Program-made: the position numbers and the translations under genes
Part shown: positions 41,596-50,939 of the stretch, piece after piece
How positions within the stretch are numbered: the stretch's first letter is position 1
How the letters are laid out: each line of letters begins with the position of its first letter
Notes under the pieces: model-generated
What the model was told of the DNA's origin: nothing
Database searches by the model: none
Seen by the model: the letters and a program-made list of their open reading frames with translations, nothing else
NCBI GenBank assembly: GCA_027486405.1
Contig: JAIXPD010000062.1
Coordinates: forward strand, 1-64,000
DNA from: Azospirillum sp.
Lineage (GTDB): Bacteria > Pseudomonadota > Alphaproteobacteria > Azospirillales > Azospirillaceae
Direction of reading: 5' to 3'
DNA length: 64,000 nucleotides

Positions 41596-41931
41596 TCAGG
41601 GCTGCGGCTTCAGGCCCTTGAAAATATGGCTGACGTTCAGGCCGTTGCTGGCATCCTTGCTGTTGTGGCAGCCAAAGCAGTTGTGCGGCTGGAAATCGGC
41701 GCTGTCGGGGTATTGGAAGAAGGTTTCCATCGTCGCGTTGGCCAGCTTCAACGACCCGCGCAGCGAATCGTCGGTCCCACCCGTCGGGATTTGCCCCTTT
41801 TGCGTCCTGCCCGACGGCTTCCAGATGTTGGGGTTGGCGGTGGAATAGGTCTGCACCGTCGCGTCCATCAGCGCATAGCGGCTGGGATCGGTCACGGCGC
41901 GGACATCCACCCAGGAGGTCTTCAACTCCAT
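41596..41931 (-). pseudogene. Cytochrome c-family remnant (truncated, internally deleted)
   Basis: 111-codon frame with one haem-binding motif CFGCH near its end and the C-terminal pattern LANATMETFFQ ... SHIFKGLKP of a family of long periplasmic cytochrome c proteins. The segment MELKTSWVDVR near the start resembles the middle of those proteins. From memory of the family, more than 100 residues normally separate these blocks and a long N-terminal part with a signal peptide precedes them; both are missing. A stop lies in frame about 13 codons before the ATG. I read it as a decayed gene, but a short functional variant is not excluded. Confidence 0.55.
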
Positions 41932-42060
41932 TGCGTGCGCAAGAGGTTTGGTGCGCCAATCGTTCGGTCACTGTGCGGCTGTGGGCGCGGGCGCAACCGT
42001 GGAGGCGGGGCGAGGGCTGTGCTAGAACCGCTGGGATTGCCCCGCACGCTTATGGTTGCC

Positions 42061-45000
42061 ATGCCCCACGCCGACTTTGTCCATCTGCGCGTCCACTCCG
42101 CCTATTCGCTGTCGGAGGGCGCGATCAAGGTGAAGGAGCTGGTCAAGCTCTGCCAGAAACAGACCATGCCCGCCGTGGCGGTGACGGACACCGGCAACCT
42201 GTTCGGCGCGCTGGAATTCGCGCTGGCGGCGGCCGACAGCGGCGTGCAGCCGATCATCGGCACCGTGCTGGGCATCACCCGCGTCGGTCCGGCCGCCAGC
42301 AAGCCGGGGCTGCCCGGCAAGGCGGCGGCGGTTCCCGACCAGCTGGTGCTGCTGTGCCAGAACGAGGAGGGCTATCGCAACCTGATGGTTCTGGTGTCCA
42401 AGGCGTTTCTGGAGTCCGACCCGCTCGCCGGGCCGCAAGTGACGCTCGACGCGCTGGAAGGCCATTCCGCCGGGCTGATCGCGCTGACCGGCGGGATCGG
42501 CGGGTCGCTCGGCCGTTTGCTGGGTGAAGGCCAGACCGATTTGGCGCTGGAGGTGCTGGAGCGGCTGAAACGGCTGTTCCCCGGTCGGCTCTATGTCGAA
42601 CTGCAACGCCACGCCGCCCCCTTTGCCGCGCGGGAAGACGCCATCGAACCGGCCCTGATCGATCTGGCCTACGCCCATGATCTGCCGCTGGTCGCCACCA
42701 ACGACTGCTATTTCGCCACCGAGGACATGTATGAGGCGCACGACGCGCTGCTCTGCATCGCCGAAGGGGCCTACATCACCCAGGCGGAGCGGCGACGGCT
42801 GACCCCCGATCACCGTTTCAAATCCGCCGCCGAGATGCGGGCGCTGTTCGCCGACCTGCCGGAGGCGGTGGACAACACGCTGGTGATCGCCCGCCGCTGC
42901 TCCTTCCTGCTGCGCCCGGTCAAGCCGATCCTGCCGCCGTTTGCCTGCGAAGGCGGGCGGACGGAGGACGACGAGCTGCGCGCCCAATCCCGCGCCGGGT
43001 TGGAGATGCGGTTGGAGAAATCCGTCTACACCCCGGCGATGACGGAGGAGCAGCGGGCGGAAACCCGCAAGACCTATGTTGACCGGCTCGAATTCGAGCT
43101 GGACGTCATCGTCAACATGAAGTTCCCCGGCTACTTCCTCATCGTCGCCGACTTCATCAAATGGGCGAAAAGCCACGACATTCCGGTTGGGCCGGGCCGT
43201 GGGTCGGGGGCCGGGTCGGTCGTGGCCTGGGCCTTGACCATCACCGACCTCGACCCCCTGCGCTTCGGGCTGCTGTTCGAACGCTTCCTGAACCCGGAAC
43301 GCGTGTCGATGCCCGACTTCGACATCGATTTCTGCCAGGACCGCCGCGAAGAGGTCATCCGTTACGTTCAGGACAAATACGGCTACGACCGCGTTGCCCA
43401 GATCATCACCTTCGGTAAACTTCAGGCCCGCGCCGTGCTGCGCGACGTTGGCCGCGTGTTGCAGATGCCCTATGGGCAGGTCGACAAGATCTGCAAGATG
43501 GTCCCGAACAACCCGGCCAACCCGGTCACGCTGCAACAGGCGCTGGACAGCGAAGAGATGCTGCGCGCCGCCCGCGACGGCGACGACACGGTGCGCCACC
43601 TGATAGACATCGCGCTGAAGCTGGAAGGGCTGTACCGCCACGCCTCCACCCACGCGGCGGGCGTGGTGATCGCCGACCGGCCCCTGCACGATCTGGTTCC
43701 GCTCTACCGCGATCCGCGTTCCGACATGCCCGTCACCCAGTTCAACATGAAGTATGTCGAGCAGGCCGGGTTGGTGAAGTTCGACTTTCTGGGGTTGAAG
43801 ACGCTGACCGTGTTGCAGACGGCGGTCAACCTGATCCCGGAAAAGCCCGATCTGACCATCGTGCCGCTGGACGACGAGAAGAGTTTCCAGCTTCTCAGCC
43901 GGGCCGAGGCGACGGGCGTGTTCCAGTTGGAAAGCTCCGGCATGCGCGACGTGCTGCGGCGGCTGAAGCCCAACCGGTTCGAGGACATCATCGCGCTGGT
44001 CTCGCTCTACCGCCCCGGCCCGATGGACAACATCCCCAAATACATCCGGGTGAAGAACGGCGAGGAACCCGCCGATTACATGCATGACAGCCTGGAAGGC
44101 ATCCTGAAGGAAACCTTCGGGATCATGATCTACCAGGAACAGGTCATGCAGATCGCCCAGGTGCTCAGCGGTTATTCGCTGGGCGGGGCCGATCTTCTGC
44201 GTCGCGCCATGGGCAAGAAGATCAAGGAGGAGATGGACGCCCAGCGGAAGATCTTCTGCGATGGTGCGGAACAGCGCGCGGTGAAGGCCGAACAGGCCAG
44301 CCTGATTTTCGATCAGGTCATGAAGTTCGCGGGCTACGGCTTCAACAAATCCCACGCCGCCGCTTACGCGCTGGTCGCCTACCACACCGCCTATCTCAAG
44401 GCGAACCATCCGGTGGAGTTCATGGCGGCGTCGATGACGCTCGACCTTGGCAACACCGACAAGCTGAACGTCTTCCGTCAGGAGCTGGCCCGCCTGCGGG
44501 TCAAGCTGCTGACCCCCGACATCAACCGGTCGGACGCGATTTTCGGGGTGGAGGTGCTGCCCGACGGGGCCAAGGCGGTGCGCTACGCGCTGGCCGCCGT
44601 GAAGGGGGTGGGCGCACCGGCCATGCGCGCGGTGGTGGAGGAGCGGCGGAAGAACGGCCCCTACAAGAGCCTGTTCGACTTCGCCCGCCGCCTGGATCTG
44701 AAGACCATCAACAAGCGCCAGTTGGAAAATCTGGCCTGCGCCGGGGCGTTCGACGGGTTGAACCCGAACCGGGCGCAGGTGCACGCCGCCCTGGAAACCC
44801 TGATCCGTTACGCCCAGGCCGAAGCGGCCGAACGCGACAGCGGCATCGGCAACCTGTTTGGCGGCGGCGGTGGCGGTCTGCCGGAACCGGATCTGCCGAA
44901 GGTCAAGGATTGGGAACCGCTCGACAAGCTGAAGCACGAGTTCACCGCCATCGGCTTCTACCTGTCCGCCCACCCGCTGGACGCCTATTCCGGGCCGCTG

Positions 45001-45543
45001 GGGCGGATGAAGGTGGTGCGCTCCGCCGATCTGGCGGTGGCGATGAAAAAGGGCGGCTCCACCCGCTACAAGATGGCCGGGATCATCGTTTCGAAGAAGG
45101 AAAAGACCTCGAAATCCGGGAATCGTTTCGCTTTCGTTGAGGTGTCGGACGCGACCGGTGGCTATGAGGTGACGCTGTTTTCGGAGATCCTCGCCGCCAA
45201 CCGGGCGATGCTGGAACCGGGTGTGCCGGTGCTGATGACGGTGGACGCCCAGTTGAACGGCGAAGAGGTGCGGCTGACCTGCCAGGAGATCAAACCGCTG
45301 GAAGACGCGGTGGCCTCGGTCAGCGTCGGCCTGCGCGTGGTGCTGCGCGACGAACGCCCGATCGAGGCGATGCGCGGCACGCTGGAACGGCTGTCGCGCG
45401 GCAAGAGCAAGATCAATGTGGTGGTGGAGATCGACCCGCTGAAGGAGGTGGAGATCGAACTCCCCGGCTCCTACACCATCACCGCGCAAAGCCGGTCGGC
45501 CTTGAAGGCGGTGCCGGGCGTGGTCGAGGTGGCCGAGATGTAA
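42061..45543 (+). CDS. dnaE: DNA polymerase III subunit alpha
   Basis: Replicative polymerase, 1160 residues. N-terminal PHP domain from FVHLRVHSAYSLSEGAIKVK; catalytic palm with PGRGSGAGSVVAWAL and the acidic motif MPDFDIDFCQDRR (Asp419, Asp421); the finger region KKIKEEMDAQR and GYGFNKSHAAAYALVAYHTA; a helix-hairpin-helix near 890; and a C-terminal OB fold (YKMAGIIVSKKEKTSKSGNR). It is the main DnaE1 type, not the ImuA/B-linked DnaE2. ATG 42061 gives the conserved N-terminus; ATG 42052 is three codons earlier. The frame open to 41419 is not coding upstream. Confidence 0.97.
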   Translation: MPHADFVHLRVHSAYSLSEGAIKVKELVKLCQKQTMPAVAVTDTGNLFGALEFALAAADSGVQPIIGTVLGITRVGPAASKPGLPGKAAAVPDQLVLLCQNEEGYRNLMVLVSKAFLESDPLAGPQVTLDALEGHSAGLIALTGGIGGSLGRLLGEGQTDLALEVLERLKRLFPGRLYVELQRHAAPFAAREDAIEPALIDLAYAHDLPLVATNDCYFATEDMYEAHDALLCIAEGAYITQAERRRLTPDHRFKSAAEMRALFADLPEAVDNTLVIARRCSFLLRPVKPILPPFACEGGRTEDDELRAQSRAGLEMRLEKSVYTPAMTEEQRAETRKTYVDRLEFELDVIVNMKFPGYFLIVADFIKWAKSHDIPVGPGRGSGAGSVVAWALTITDLDPLRFGLLFERFLNPERVSMPDFDIDFCQDRREEVIRYVQDKYGYDRVAQIITFGKLQARAVLRDVGRVLQMPYGQVDKICKMVPNNPANPVTLQQALDSEEMLRAARDGDDTVRHLIDIALKLEGLYRHASTHAAGVVIADRPLHDLVPLYRDPRSDMPVTQFNMKYVEQAGLVKFDFLGLKTLTVLQTAVNLIPEKPDLTIVPLDDEKSFQLLSRAEATGVFQLESSGMRDVLRRLKPNRFEDIIALVSLYRPGPMDNIPKYIRVKNGEEPADYMHDSLEGILKETFGIMIYQEQVMQIAQVLSGYSLGGADLLRRAMGKKIKEEMDAQRKIFCDGAEQRAVKAEQASLIFDQVMKFAGYGFNKSHAAAYALVAYHTAYLKANHPVEFMAASMTLDLGNTDKLNVFRQELARLRVKLLTPDINRSDAIFGVEVLPDGAKAVRYALAAVKGVGAPAMRAVVEERRKNGPYKSLFDFARRLDLKTINKRQLENLACAGAFDGLNPNRAQVHAALETLIRYAQAEAAERDSGIGNLFGGGGGGLPEPDLPKVKDWEPLDKLKHEFTAIGFYLSAHPLDAYSGPLGRMKVVRSADLAVAMKKGGSTRYKMAGIIVSKKEKTSKSGNRFAFVEVSDATGGYEVTLFSEILAANRAMLEPGVPVLMTVDAQLNGEEVRLTCQEIKPLEDAVASVSVGLRVVLRDERPIEAMRGTLERLSRGKSKINVVVEIDPLKEVEIELPGSYTITAQSRSALKAVPGVVEVAEM

Positions 45544-45547
45544 GGCG

Positions 45548-46471
45548 ATGGTTTCGGGAACGGAACAAAATCCGGCCTTCGATCGCTTCATCGCCATTGA
45601 TTGGTCGGGCGCGCGCGGCAAGCGTTACGCCGGGATCGCCGTGGCGGTGTGCGGGGCGGACGACGCGGCCCCCCGGCTGGTGACGCCGCCCGCCGGTTGG
45701 TGGTCGCGCACGGCGGTGGCCGCGTGGTTGCGGGGCTGCGTGCTTGGGCAGGGTGGGGCGCTGGGACAGGGCGGGGCGCTGGTCGGCATCGACTGCGCCT
45801 TTTCGCTGCCCTTCGCCGTGGCCGGGCGCAGCCTGCCGGACGGGGCGGGGGTCTTCGATCTTTGGAACGAGATCGAAAGGATCTGCGCGGACGAACCGGA
45901 TTTCGGCGGTGTTCCCTTCACCGAACACCCTGTGCATGGGGCCGGTTACTGGCGCAGCGGGCCGCAGCCCGACAATTACCAGGATCCCCACCGCGCCACC
46001 GAACGGGCCTGCCGGGCCGAAGGGCTGGGCAGCCCGCAAAGCCCCTACAAGCTGATCGGCTCCAAACAGGTGGGCAAGGGCGGCTTGGCCGGGATGCGGG
46101 TGCTGCGCGCCCTGCGCGCCGCTGCACCGGACGCGGTGGCGGTCTGGCCCTTTGATCGGATCGCCCCGGATCGGACGGTGTTCGCCGAGATCTACCCCCG
46201 CCTGTTCCTGAAACAGACCGGCTTCGACCAGCGCAAGATCCGCGATGGGGCCGATCTGGACGCCGCGCTGGCCCAATTGGGGGCCGGGCCGGTGGGGATG
46301 GGCGGGGCGGTCAGCGACCATGACAGCGACGCGCTGGTGTCGGCGGCGGGCCTGCGCTGGCTGGCGCACCGGCCCGGCCTGTGGCAACCGGTTGGGCTGG
46401 ACGACACCGCCCGCCGACGCGAGGGGTGGATTTTGGGCGTGGGCTGCCCGCTTGGCGGGGCGGGTGGCTGA
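45548..46471 (+). CDS. DUF429-like (predicted RNase H-fold) protein
   Basis: 307 residues. The opening FDRFIAIDWSGARGKRYAGI, VGIDCAFSLPFA and the late DHDSDALVSAAGLRWL fit the acidic-residue spacing of RNase H-like DUF429 proteins; the assignment is by pattern only. A six-residue tandem duplication (GQGGAL twice, 45743-45778) comes from an imperfect 18-bp DNA repeat. It starts 4 bases after the dnaE stop and 26 bases before the TPR gene, so it may be co-transcribed with dnaE. Function unknown. Confidence 0.65.
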   Translation: MVSGTEQNPAFDRFIAIDWSGARGKRYAGIAVAVCGADDAAPRLVTPPAGWWSRTAVAAWLRGCVLGQGGALGQGGALVGIDCAFSLPFAVAGRSLPDGAGVFDLWNEIERICADEPDFGGVPFTEHPVHGAGYWRSGPQPDNYQDPHRATERACRAEGLGSPQSPYKLIGSKQVGKGGLAGMRVLRALRAAAPDAVAVWPFDRIAPDRTVFAEIYPRLFLKQTGFDQRKIRDGADLDAALAQLGAGPVGMGGAVSDHDSDALVSAAGLRWLAHRPGLWQPVGLDDTARRREGWILGVGCPLGGAGG

Positions 46472-46497
46472 CAACGCAAGCGGGAGAGGGTGCGGGC

Positions 46498-48753
46498 ATG
46501 GCGAGCATCGGTGAGGCCCTGTTGATGGCGTTCGACCTGCACCAATCCGGGCGCTGGGACGAGGCCGACACGCTCTATGGCCGCATCCTCGACGCCGATC
46601 CGGAGCAGGCCGACGCCTGGCACCTGTCCGGCGTGCTGGCGGCGCAACGGGGGGCGCTGGTGCGGGCGGCGGCCCGTTTGGGCCGGGCGCTGGCGCTGCG
46701 CCCGGCGGCCCCGGATTTTCTGGTCAATCTTGGCAACGCCCTGCGCGCCAGCGGGCGTTTTGACGCCGCCGGGGCGGTCTATGGCCACGCGGCCACGCTG
46801 GCCGCGCAACCGGGCGAGGTGCTGGCGTGGCTGGCGGTGTGGCGCGCCCGGCAAGGGCGGTTGACCGAGGCCGAAGCGCTGGCGGGCGCGGTTTTGGCCG
46901 ACGCGGCGCGCACCAGCGCCGATGCGCTGCACCGGCTGGGCCTGGCGCTGTCCAACGCCGATCGGCTCGATCCGGCGCGCGCCGTGCTGGCGGCGGCGGC
47001 GCGCGCGGCCCCGGACTCGGCGGTTGTTCATGGCAATTTGGGGATCACGCTGCGCCGGTTGGGCGATCCGCTGGGGGCCGAACAGGCGCTCCGCTCGGCG
47101 CTCGCCCTGGATGATGGTTTGACGGCGGCGCGGCGGGAACTGGCGGCGCTGTTGGTCGAGCGTGCGCGCGGTGTCGTCGAGGATGCGCCGTTGTTGGAGG
47201 CCCGGCGGCTGGATCCGGACTCCCCCGGCCCCCTTCTGGCGCTGGCACTGCGCTGTCACGCCCGGGGGGAGGTGGACGCGGCGCTGGCCGATCTGCGCCT
47301 TGCGGTCGCGCTCGCCCCATCGGAGGCGGCGGCGCTGTCGGCGCTGGCCCAGGCGCTCAACATCGCCGAACAGCCGTTTCCGGCGCTGGCTCTGCTGGGA
47401 TGGGCGCAACGCGCGGCACCACGTGACCCCGATCCCCCCCGCCACGCCGCCCGCATCCTGCAAACGCTGCGGCAACCCGATGAGGCGGCGGACGCCCACG
47501 CGGAGGCCGAACGCCGCGCGCCCAACCCGCGCGTTGGCGCGGATCGGCTGCTGACCCTGAACCTGACGGACGCTCCGCCCGCCACGATCCGGCGCGCGGC
47601 GGAAGCGTGGGCGGCGCGCCACGCCCCCGCGCCGCTCTACGACCACAGCGGCCCGCGCGATCCCGACCGCCCCTTGCGCGTCGGCTATCTGGTGGAGGGT
47701 TTCTTGACCCACGATGCCACCTGCCTGCCGCTGGTGGAACGGCACGGGCCGGGCTTCACCCCCATCGTCTACAACCTGTGCGACCGCCCCGATCACCCGA
47801 CCTTGCCACGGTATCGCGCGGCGGCGGCGTTGGTGCGTGACGTGGCGGGGATCGCCAACGACGCCTTGGCGGCGCTCATCCACGCCGACGCGGTCGATGT
47901 TCTGGTCGATGGCGCGGGCTTCGCCTCACCGGGCTTGCGTTTTCTGGCCCTGGCCCGCCGCCCGGCCCCGGTGCAACTCCATTACCCGGCGATGAGCACG
48001 ACCGGGCTGGCGGCGGTGGATGGGGTGGTGGTCGATGACCGCACACTGCCGCCGGAGTGGGACGGCGACCTGTGCGAACGGGCGGTGCGTCTGCCCTGCG
48101 CCTATCACTGCACGCCGCTGTGGCCGTTGCCGGAGCGGGCCGAGGACCCGCCGTGCGCGGCGCGGGGCTTTGTCACCTTCGGCAGCTTCAACACCGCCAA
48201 CAAGATCGGGGACGCCACGCTGGCGGCCTGGGCGGCGCTGCTGGACCGGGTGCCGAACGCCCGCCTGCTGCTGAAGGCGTCCGACCTGCGCCCGACCGTC
48301 GCCGAGGCGCTGCGCGCCACCCTGTCCGGGCGGTTCGGCCTTGCCCCGGACCGGCTGGAGATCCGCCCGCCCACGCGCGGTTATCAGGAGCATATGGCCT
48401 GCTACAACGCGGTGGACATCCATCTGGACAGCTTCCCCTACACCGGGGTGACGACCAGCGTGGAAGCGATGCTGATGGGCGTGCCGGTGGTGTCGTTGGC
48501 GGGACGCCGCATTCTCGACCGTTACGGGGCCTGCCTGCTGGCGGCGGTCGGCCTGCCGGAGCTGATTGCGGAGTCGGTGGAGGCGTATGTGGACATCGCC
48601 GCCGCGTTGGCGCGTGACCGGGCGCGCTTGACGGCGCTGCGGCAAACGCTGCCGGATCGGCTGCGCCGGTCCCCGGTGATGGACGCCGACGCCTTCACCG
48701 CGTCGATGGAGGACGCCTATCGCGCGCTGTGGCGGCAGGGCGCGCGGGGCTGA
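46498..48753 (+). CDS. TPR protein with GT41 (O-GlcNAc transferase/SPINDLY-like) domain
   Basis: 751 residues. The N-terminal half (about 1-340) is a run of TPR repeats with the W-x-x-L-G/A-x-A pattern (for example DFLVNLGNALRASGRFDAAG and VVHGNLGITLRRLGDPLGAE). The C-terminal half (about 385-740) matches GT41: RVGYLVEGFLTHDATCLPLV, DVLVDGAGFA, VTFGSFNTANKIGDATLAAW, LLLKASDL, and DIHLDSFPYTGVTTSVEAML. Such enzymes add GlcNAc or other sugars to proteins. The N-terminal catalytic His region is less clear. ATG 46498 has GGGAGAGGG upstream. No glycan cluster nearby. Confidence 0.88.
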   Translation: MASIGEALLMAFDLHQSGRWDEADTLYGRILDADPEQADAWHLSGVLAAQRGALVRAAARLGRALALRPAAPDFLVNLGNALRASGRFDAAGAVYGHAATLAAQPGEVLAWLAVWRARQGRLTEAEALAGAVLADAARTSADALHRLGLALSNADRLDPARAVLAAAARAAPDSAVVHGNLGITLRRLGDPLGAEQALRSALALDDGLTAARRELAALLVERARGVVEDAPLLEARRLDPDSPGPLLALALRCHARGEVDAALADLRLAVALAPSEAAALSALAQALNIAEQPFPALALLGWAQRAAPRDPDPPRHAARILQTLRQPDEAADAHAEAERRAPNPRVGADRLLTLNLTDAPPATIRRAAEAWAARHAPAPLYDHSGPRDPDRPLRVGYLVEGFLTHDATCLPLVERHGPGFTPIVYNLCDRPDHPTLPRYRAAAALVRDVAGIANDALAALIHADAVDVLVDGAGFASPGLRFLALARRPAPVQLHYPAMSTTGLAAVDGVVVDDRTLPPEWDGDLCERAVRLPCAYHCTPLWPLPERAEDPPCAARGFVTFGSFNTANKIGDATLAAWAALLDRVPNARLLLKASDLRPTVAEALRATLSGRFGLAPDRLEIRPPTRGYQEHMACYNAVDIHLDSFPYTGVTTSVEAMLMGVPVVSLAGRRILDRYGACLLAAVGLPELIAESVEAYVDIAAALARDRARLTALRQTLPDRLRRSPVMDADAFTASMEDAYRALWRQGARG

Positions 48754-48760
48754 CGGTGCC

Positions 48761-49342
48761 TCAGGCGATGGTGGCCAGGATCGCCGCCGTGTCGGTGATG
48801 GTGGCGTATTCGCCCGACAGGTTGGCGAGCGACAGGTCGTGCACCTCCTGCGCGCTGCGCAGATGGCCCGACCAATCGCGCTTGGCAAAGGTGAAGGTGG
48901 CGTCCTGCACCAGCCGCACGTCGTACCCCAGATTTCCGGCGTGGCGAACGGTGGCTTCGACGCTGTTGTTGGTGATGACCCCGGCGACGACCAGTGTCTT
49001 GATTTTCTGGTTGCGCAGCCAATCGTCCAGCATGGTTCCGATGAAGGCGCTGTTCACCGATTTGCCGAAGACGCATTCGTCGGGCAGGGGCATCGCCTCC
49101 GGCTTGAACGCGTGGCTGGGCCGGTCGGGGCGGTAGGCGGAATCGGGTTCGGTCGAATCGTGACGGATGTGCACGATGGGCCGTTTGTGCCAGCGCCACG
49201 CGGTCAACAGCGAAGCGACGTTGCGTTCGGCCTGCGGGTTGTTGCGCGGCCCGTCGGCGCGCCATCGCGGATCCTCGATGGCCATTTGCAGGTCGATGAT
49301 GAGCAGGGCGGCGTTGGCGGGAAGGCTTTTCATACGAGCCAT
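48761..49342 (-). CDS. Isochorismatase-fold protein lacking the catalytic Cys
   Basis: 193 residues with the isochorismatase-like (cysteine hydrolase) fold. Asp17 in LLIIDLQ and Lys94 in VFGKSVNSAF match two members of the triad. At the third, GVITNNSVEATVRHAGNLGY has Ser127 where the nucleophilic Cys usually stands. It may have a different chemistry or be catalytically altered; related proteins with this NNS motif may form their own subgroup. ATG 49342 (MARMKS) or 49333 (MKS) are both possible. Convergent with the TPR-GT41 gene, only 7 bases between stops. Confidence 0.82.
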   Translation of the reverse strand: MARMKSLPANAALLIIDLQMAIEDPRWRADGPRNNPQAERNVASLLTAWRWHKRPIVHIRHDSTEPDSAYRPDRPSHAFKPEAMPLPDECVFGKSVNSAFIGTMLDDWLRNQKIKTLVVAGVITNNSVEATVRHAGNLGYDVRLVQDATFTFAKRDWSGHLRSAQEVHDLSLANLSGEYATITDTAAILATIA

Positions 49343-49470
49343 CGTATCCCAAGCGTCCGCCGCGTGACAAGCGGGCGCATTTCTGGCCTTATCCGCCATG
49401 GGCCGCGCTGGTCATGGCCCGATCCCTGTTGCTTGCCTTGGTTTTCACCGTTCTGGAGTTTGGAGGGGCC

Positions 49471-49872
49471 GTGCTCGCTTCGCCTGTCAGCCTGCTTGCG
49501 GTCGCCGTGGGCGGTGCCGCCGGTTCGGTGGCGCGCTATCTGCTGATTCTGGCCGTCGGCCAATGGGTCGGCACGCGTTTTCCCTTTGGCACGGTGATCG
49601 TCAACGTCATCGGCTGCTTTGCCATGGGCGTGCTGTCCGAACTGGCGGCGCTGACCTGGGCACCCTCGCCGGAGGTGCGGGCGCTGATCCTGGTCGGGGT
49701 GCTGGGCGGCTTCACCACCTTTTCGTCCTTCACGCTCGATCTCGGCACGCTGGTGGGCCGGGACGAGCTTCTGGCGGCGTTCGCCTATCTTGCGTCCTCG
49801 GTGGTGTTGACCATCCTGGGCTTTTTTGCCGGCCTGTGGGCCGTGCGCACTCTTGTTTCGGTGTCCCTCTGA
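49471..49872 (+). CDS. crcB: Fluoride efflux channel CrcB/Fluc
   Basis: Small dual-topology fluoride channel, 133 residues and four transmembrane helices. Signature motifs are GGAAGSVARYLL, FPFGTVIVNVIGCFAMG and LGGFTTFSSFTLDLGT (the fluoride-lining Phe and Thr residues and the central Na+ site). GTG 49471 was chosen because GGAGG lies just upstream and the length then fits the family; ATG 49414 would add 19 hydrophobic residues. No fluoride riboswitch was recognised. It overlaps rluC by one base (TGATG). Confidence 0.9.
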   Translation: MLASPVSLLAVAVGGAAGSVARYLLILAVGQWVGTRFPFGTVIVNVIGCFAMGVLSELAALTWAPSPEVRALILVGVLGGFTTFSSFTLDLGTLVGRDELLAAFAYLASSVVLTILGFFAGLWAVRTLVSVSL

Positions 49873-50939
49873 TGACTGACTCTGCCAAGCCCGCCCCCAA
49901 GTCCAAACCCGATGCGGCGGACGCCGCCAAACCGGCGGGCGAAAGCCGGGTGGACAACCGCACCGTCCTGGCGGACGAGGCCGACATGCGCCTCGACCGC
50001 TGGTTCAAGCGGCATTACCCCGACGTCAACCACAGCTATCTGCAAAAGCTGCTGCGCACCGGGCAGGTCCGCATCGATGGCAAGCGGGCGGAAACCTCCG
50101 ACCGGCTGGCGGCGGGGCAGGTGGTGCGGGTCCCGCCATTGGCCGATTGGGCGGCCCCGGCGCGCGGCCCGGCGACGGCCAAGCCCAAACCGGCGATGTC
50201 GGACAAGCAGGTGGCGGAGCTGCAAGCCCTGGTGCTGTACCGCGACGCCGACGTGATCGCCATCAACAAGCCCGCCGGTCTGGCGGTGCAGGGCGGGACC
50301 GGCACGTCCAAGCATCTCGACGCCATGCTCGACGCCCTGCGTTTTGACGGCACGGAACGGCCCAAGCTGGTTCACCGGCTGGACAAGGACACCTCGGGCG
50401 TGCTGCTGCTGGCCCGCACCAGCTTCGCCGCCACCAAGCTGACCGAAATGTTCCGGGGCAGCGACGTGCGCAAGACCTATTGGGCGGCGACGGTCGGCGT
50501 GCCGAAGCCCTATCAGGGCAAGATCGACATCCCGCTGGCCAAGGAAGGCGGCCCGCAGGGCGAGCGCGTGGCGGAAAACCACGAAGAGGGCAAGCGCGCC
50601 GTCACCTATTACGCGGTGCTGGAAAACGCGGGCAAGCAATCGGCCTTCGTCGCCATGTGGCCGCGCACCGGTCGCACCCACCAGCTGCGCGTCCACATGG
50701 CCGCGATCGGCACGCCGATCCTGGGCGATGGCAAATACGCAGGCCAAGGGGCCAACCTGCCGGGGGCGGAGGTGACGAAGCGGCTGCACCTGCACGCCCG
50801 CCGCCTGATCCTGCCGCACCCGCGCGGCGGCAAGACCATCGACGTGACGGCCCCCTTGCCCGATCACATGATCGCGACCTGGAAGTATCTGGGCTACAGC
50901 GCCAACCTGCGCGAGGATCCGTTCGAGGATCTGGAATGA
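49872..50939 (+). CDS. rluC: Ribosomal large subunit pseudouridine synthase (RluC/RluD family)
   Basis: Converts specific uridines of 23S rRNA to pseudouridine; RluC targets 955, 2504 and 2580 in E. coli. 355 residues: an S4 domain (MRLDRWFKRHYPDVNHSYLQ), a Pro/Ala/Lys-rich linker, then the catalytic domain with HRLDKDTSGVLLLART and catalytic Asp171, and MWPRTGRTHQLRVHMA. RluC rather than RluD is favoured by the QGGTGTSKHLD loop and linker length. First gene of a run linked by ATGA overlaps to the HAD gene. Confidence 0.93.
   Translation: MTDSAKPAPKSKPDAADAAKPAGESRVDNRTVLADEADMRLDRWFKRHYPDVNHSYLQKLLRTGQVRIDGKRAETSDRLAAGQVVRVPPLADWAAPARGPATAKPKPAMSDKQVAELQALVLYRDADVIAINKPAGLAVQGGTGTSKHLDAMLDALRFDGTERPKLVHRLDKDTSGVLLLARTSFAATKLTEMFRGSDVRKTYWAATVGVPKPYQGKIDIPLAKEGGPQGERVAENHEEGKRAVTYYAVLENAGKQSAFVAMWPRTGRTHQLRVHMAAIGTPILGDGKYAGQGANLPGAEVTKRLHLHARRLILPHPRGGKTIDVTAPLPDHMIATWKYLGYSANLREDPFEDLE

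Noticed and set aside
41419..42060. Extension of DnaE upstream to 41419
   Set aside because: The extra residues cross the cytochrome remnant and lipoprotein region on the other strand and do not resemble DnaE; the PHP domain begins right after ATG 42061.
42022..45621. Open frame of 1199 codons on the minus strand opposite dnaE
   Set aside because: Antisense shadow of a highly conserved gene with no recognisable motif.
49343..49470. Possible fluoride riboswitch before crcB
   Set aside because: No pseudoknot-forming consensus of the crcB motif could be found in the short space between the divergent genes.
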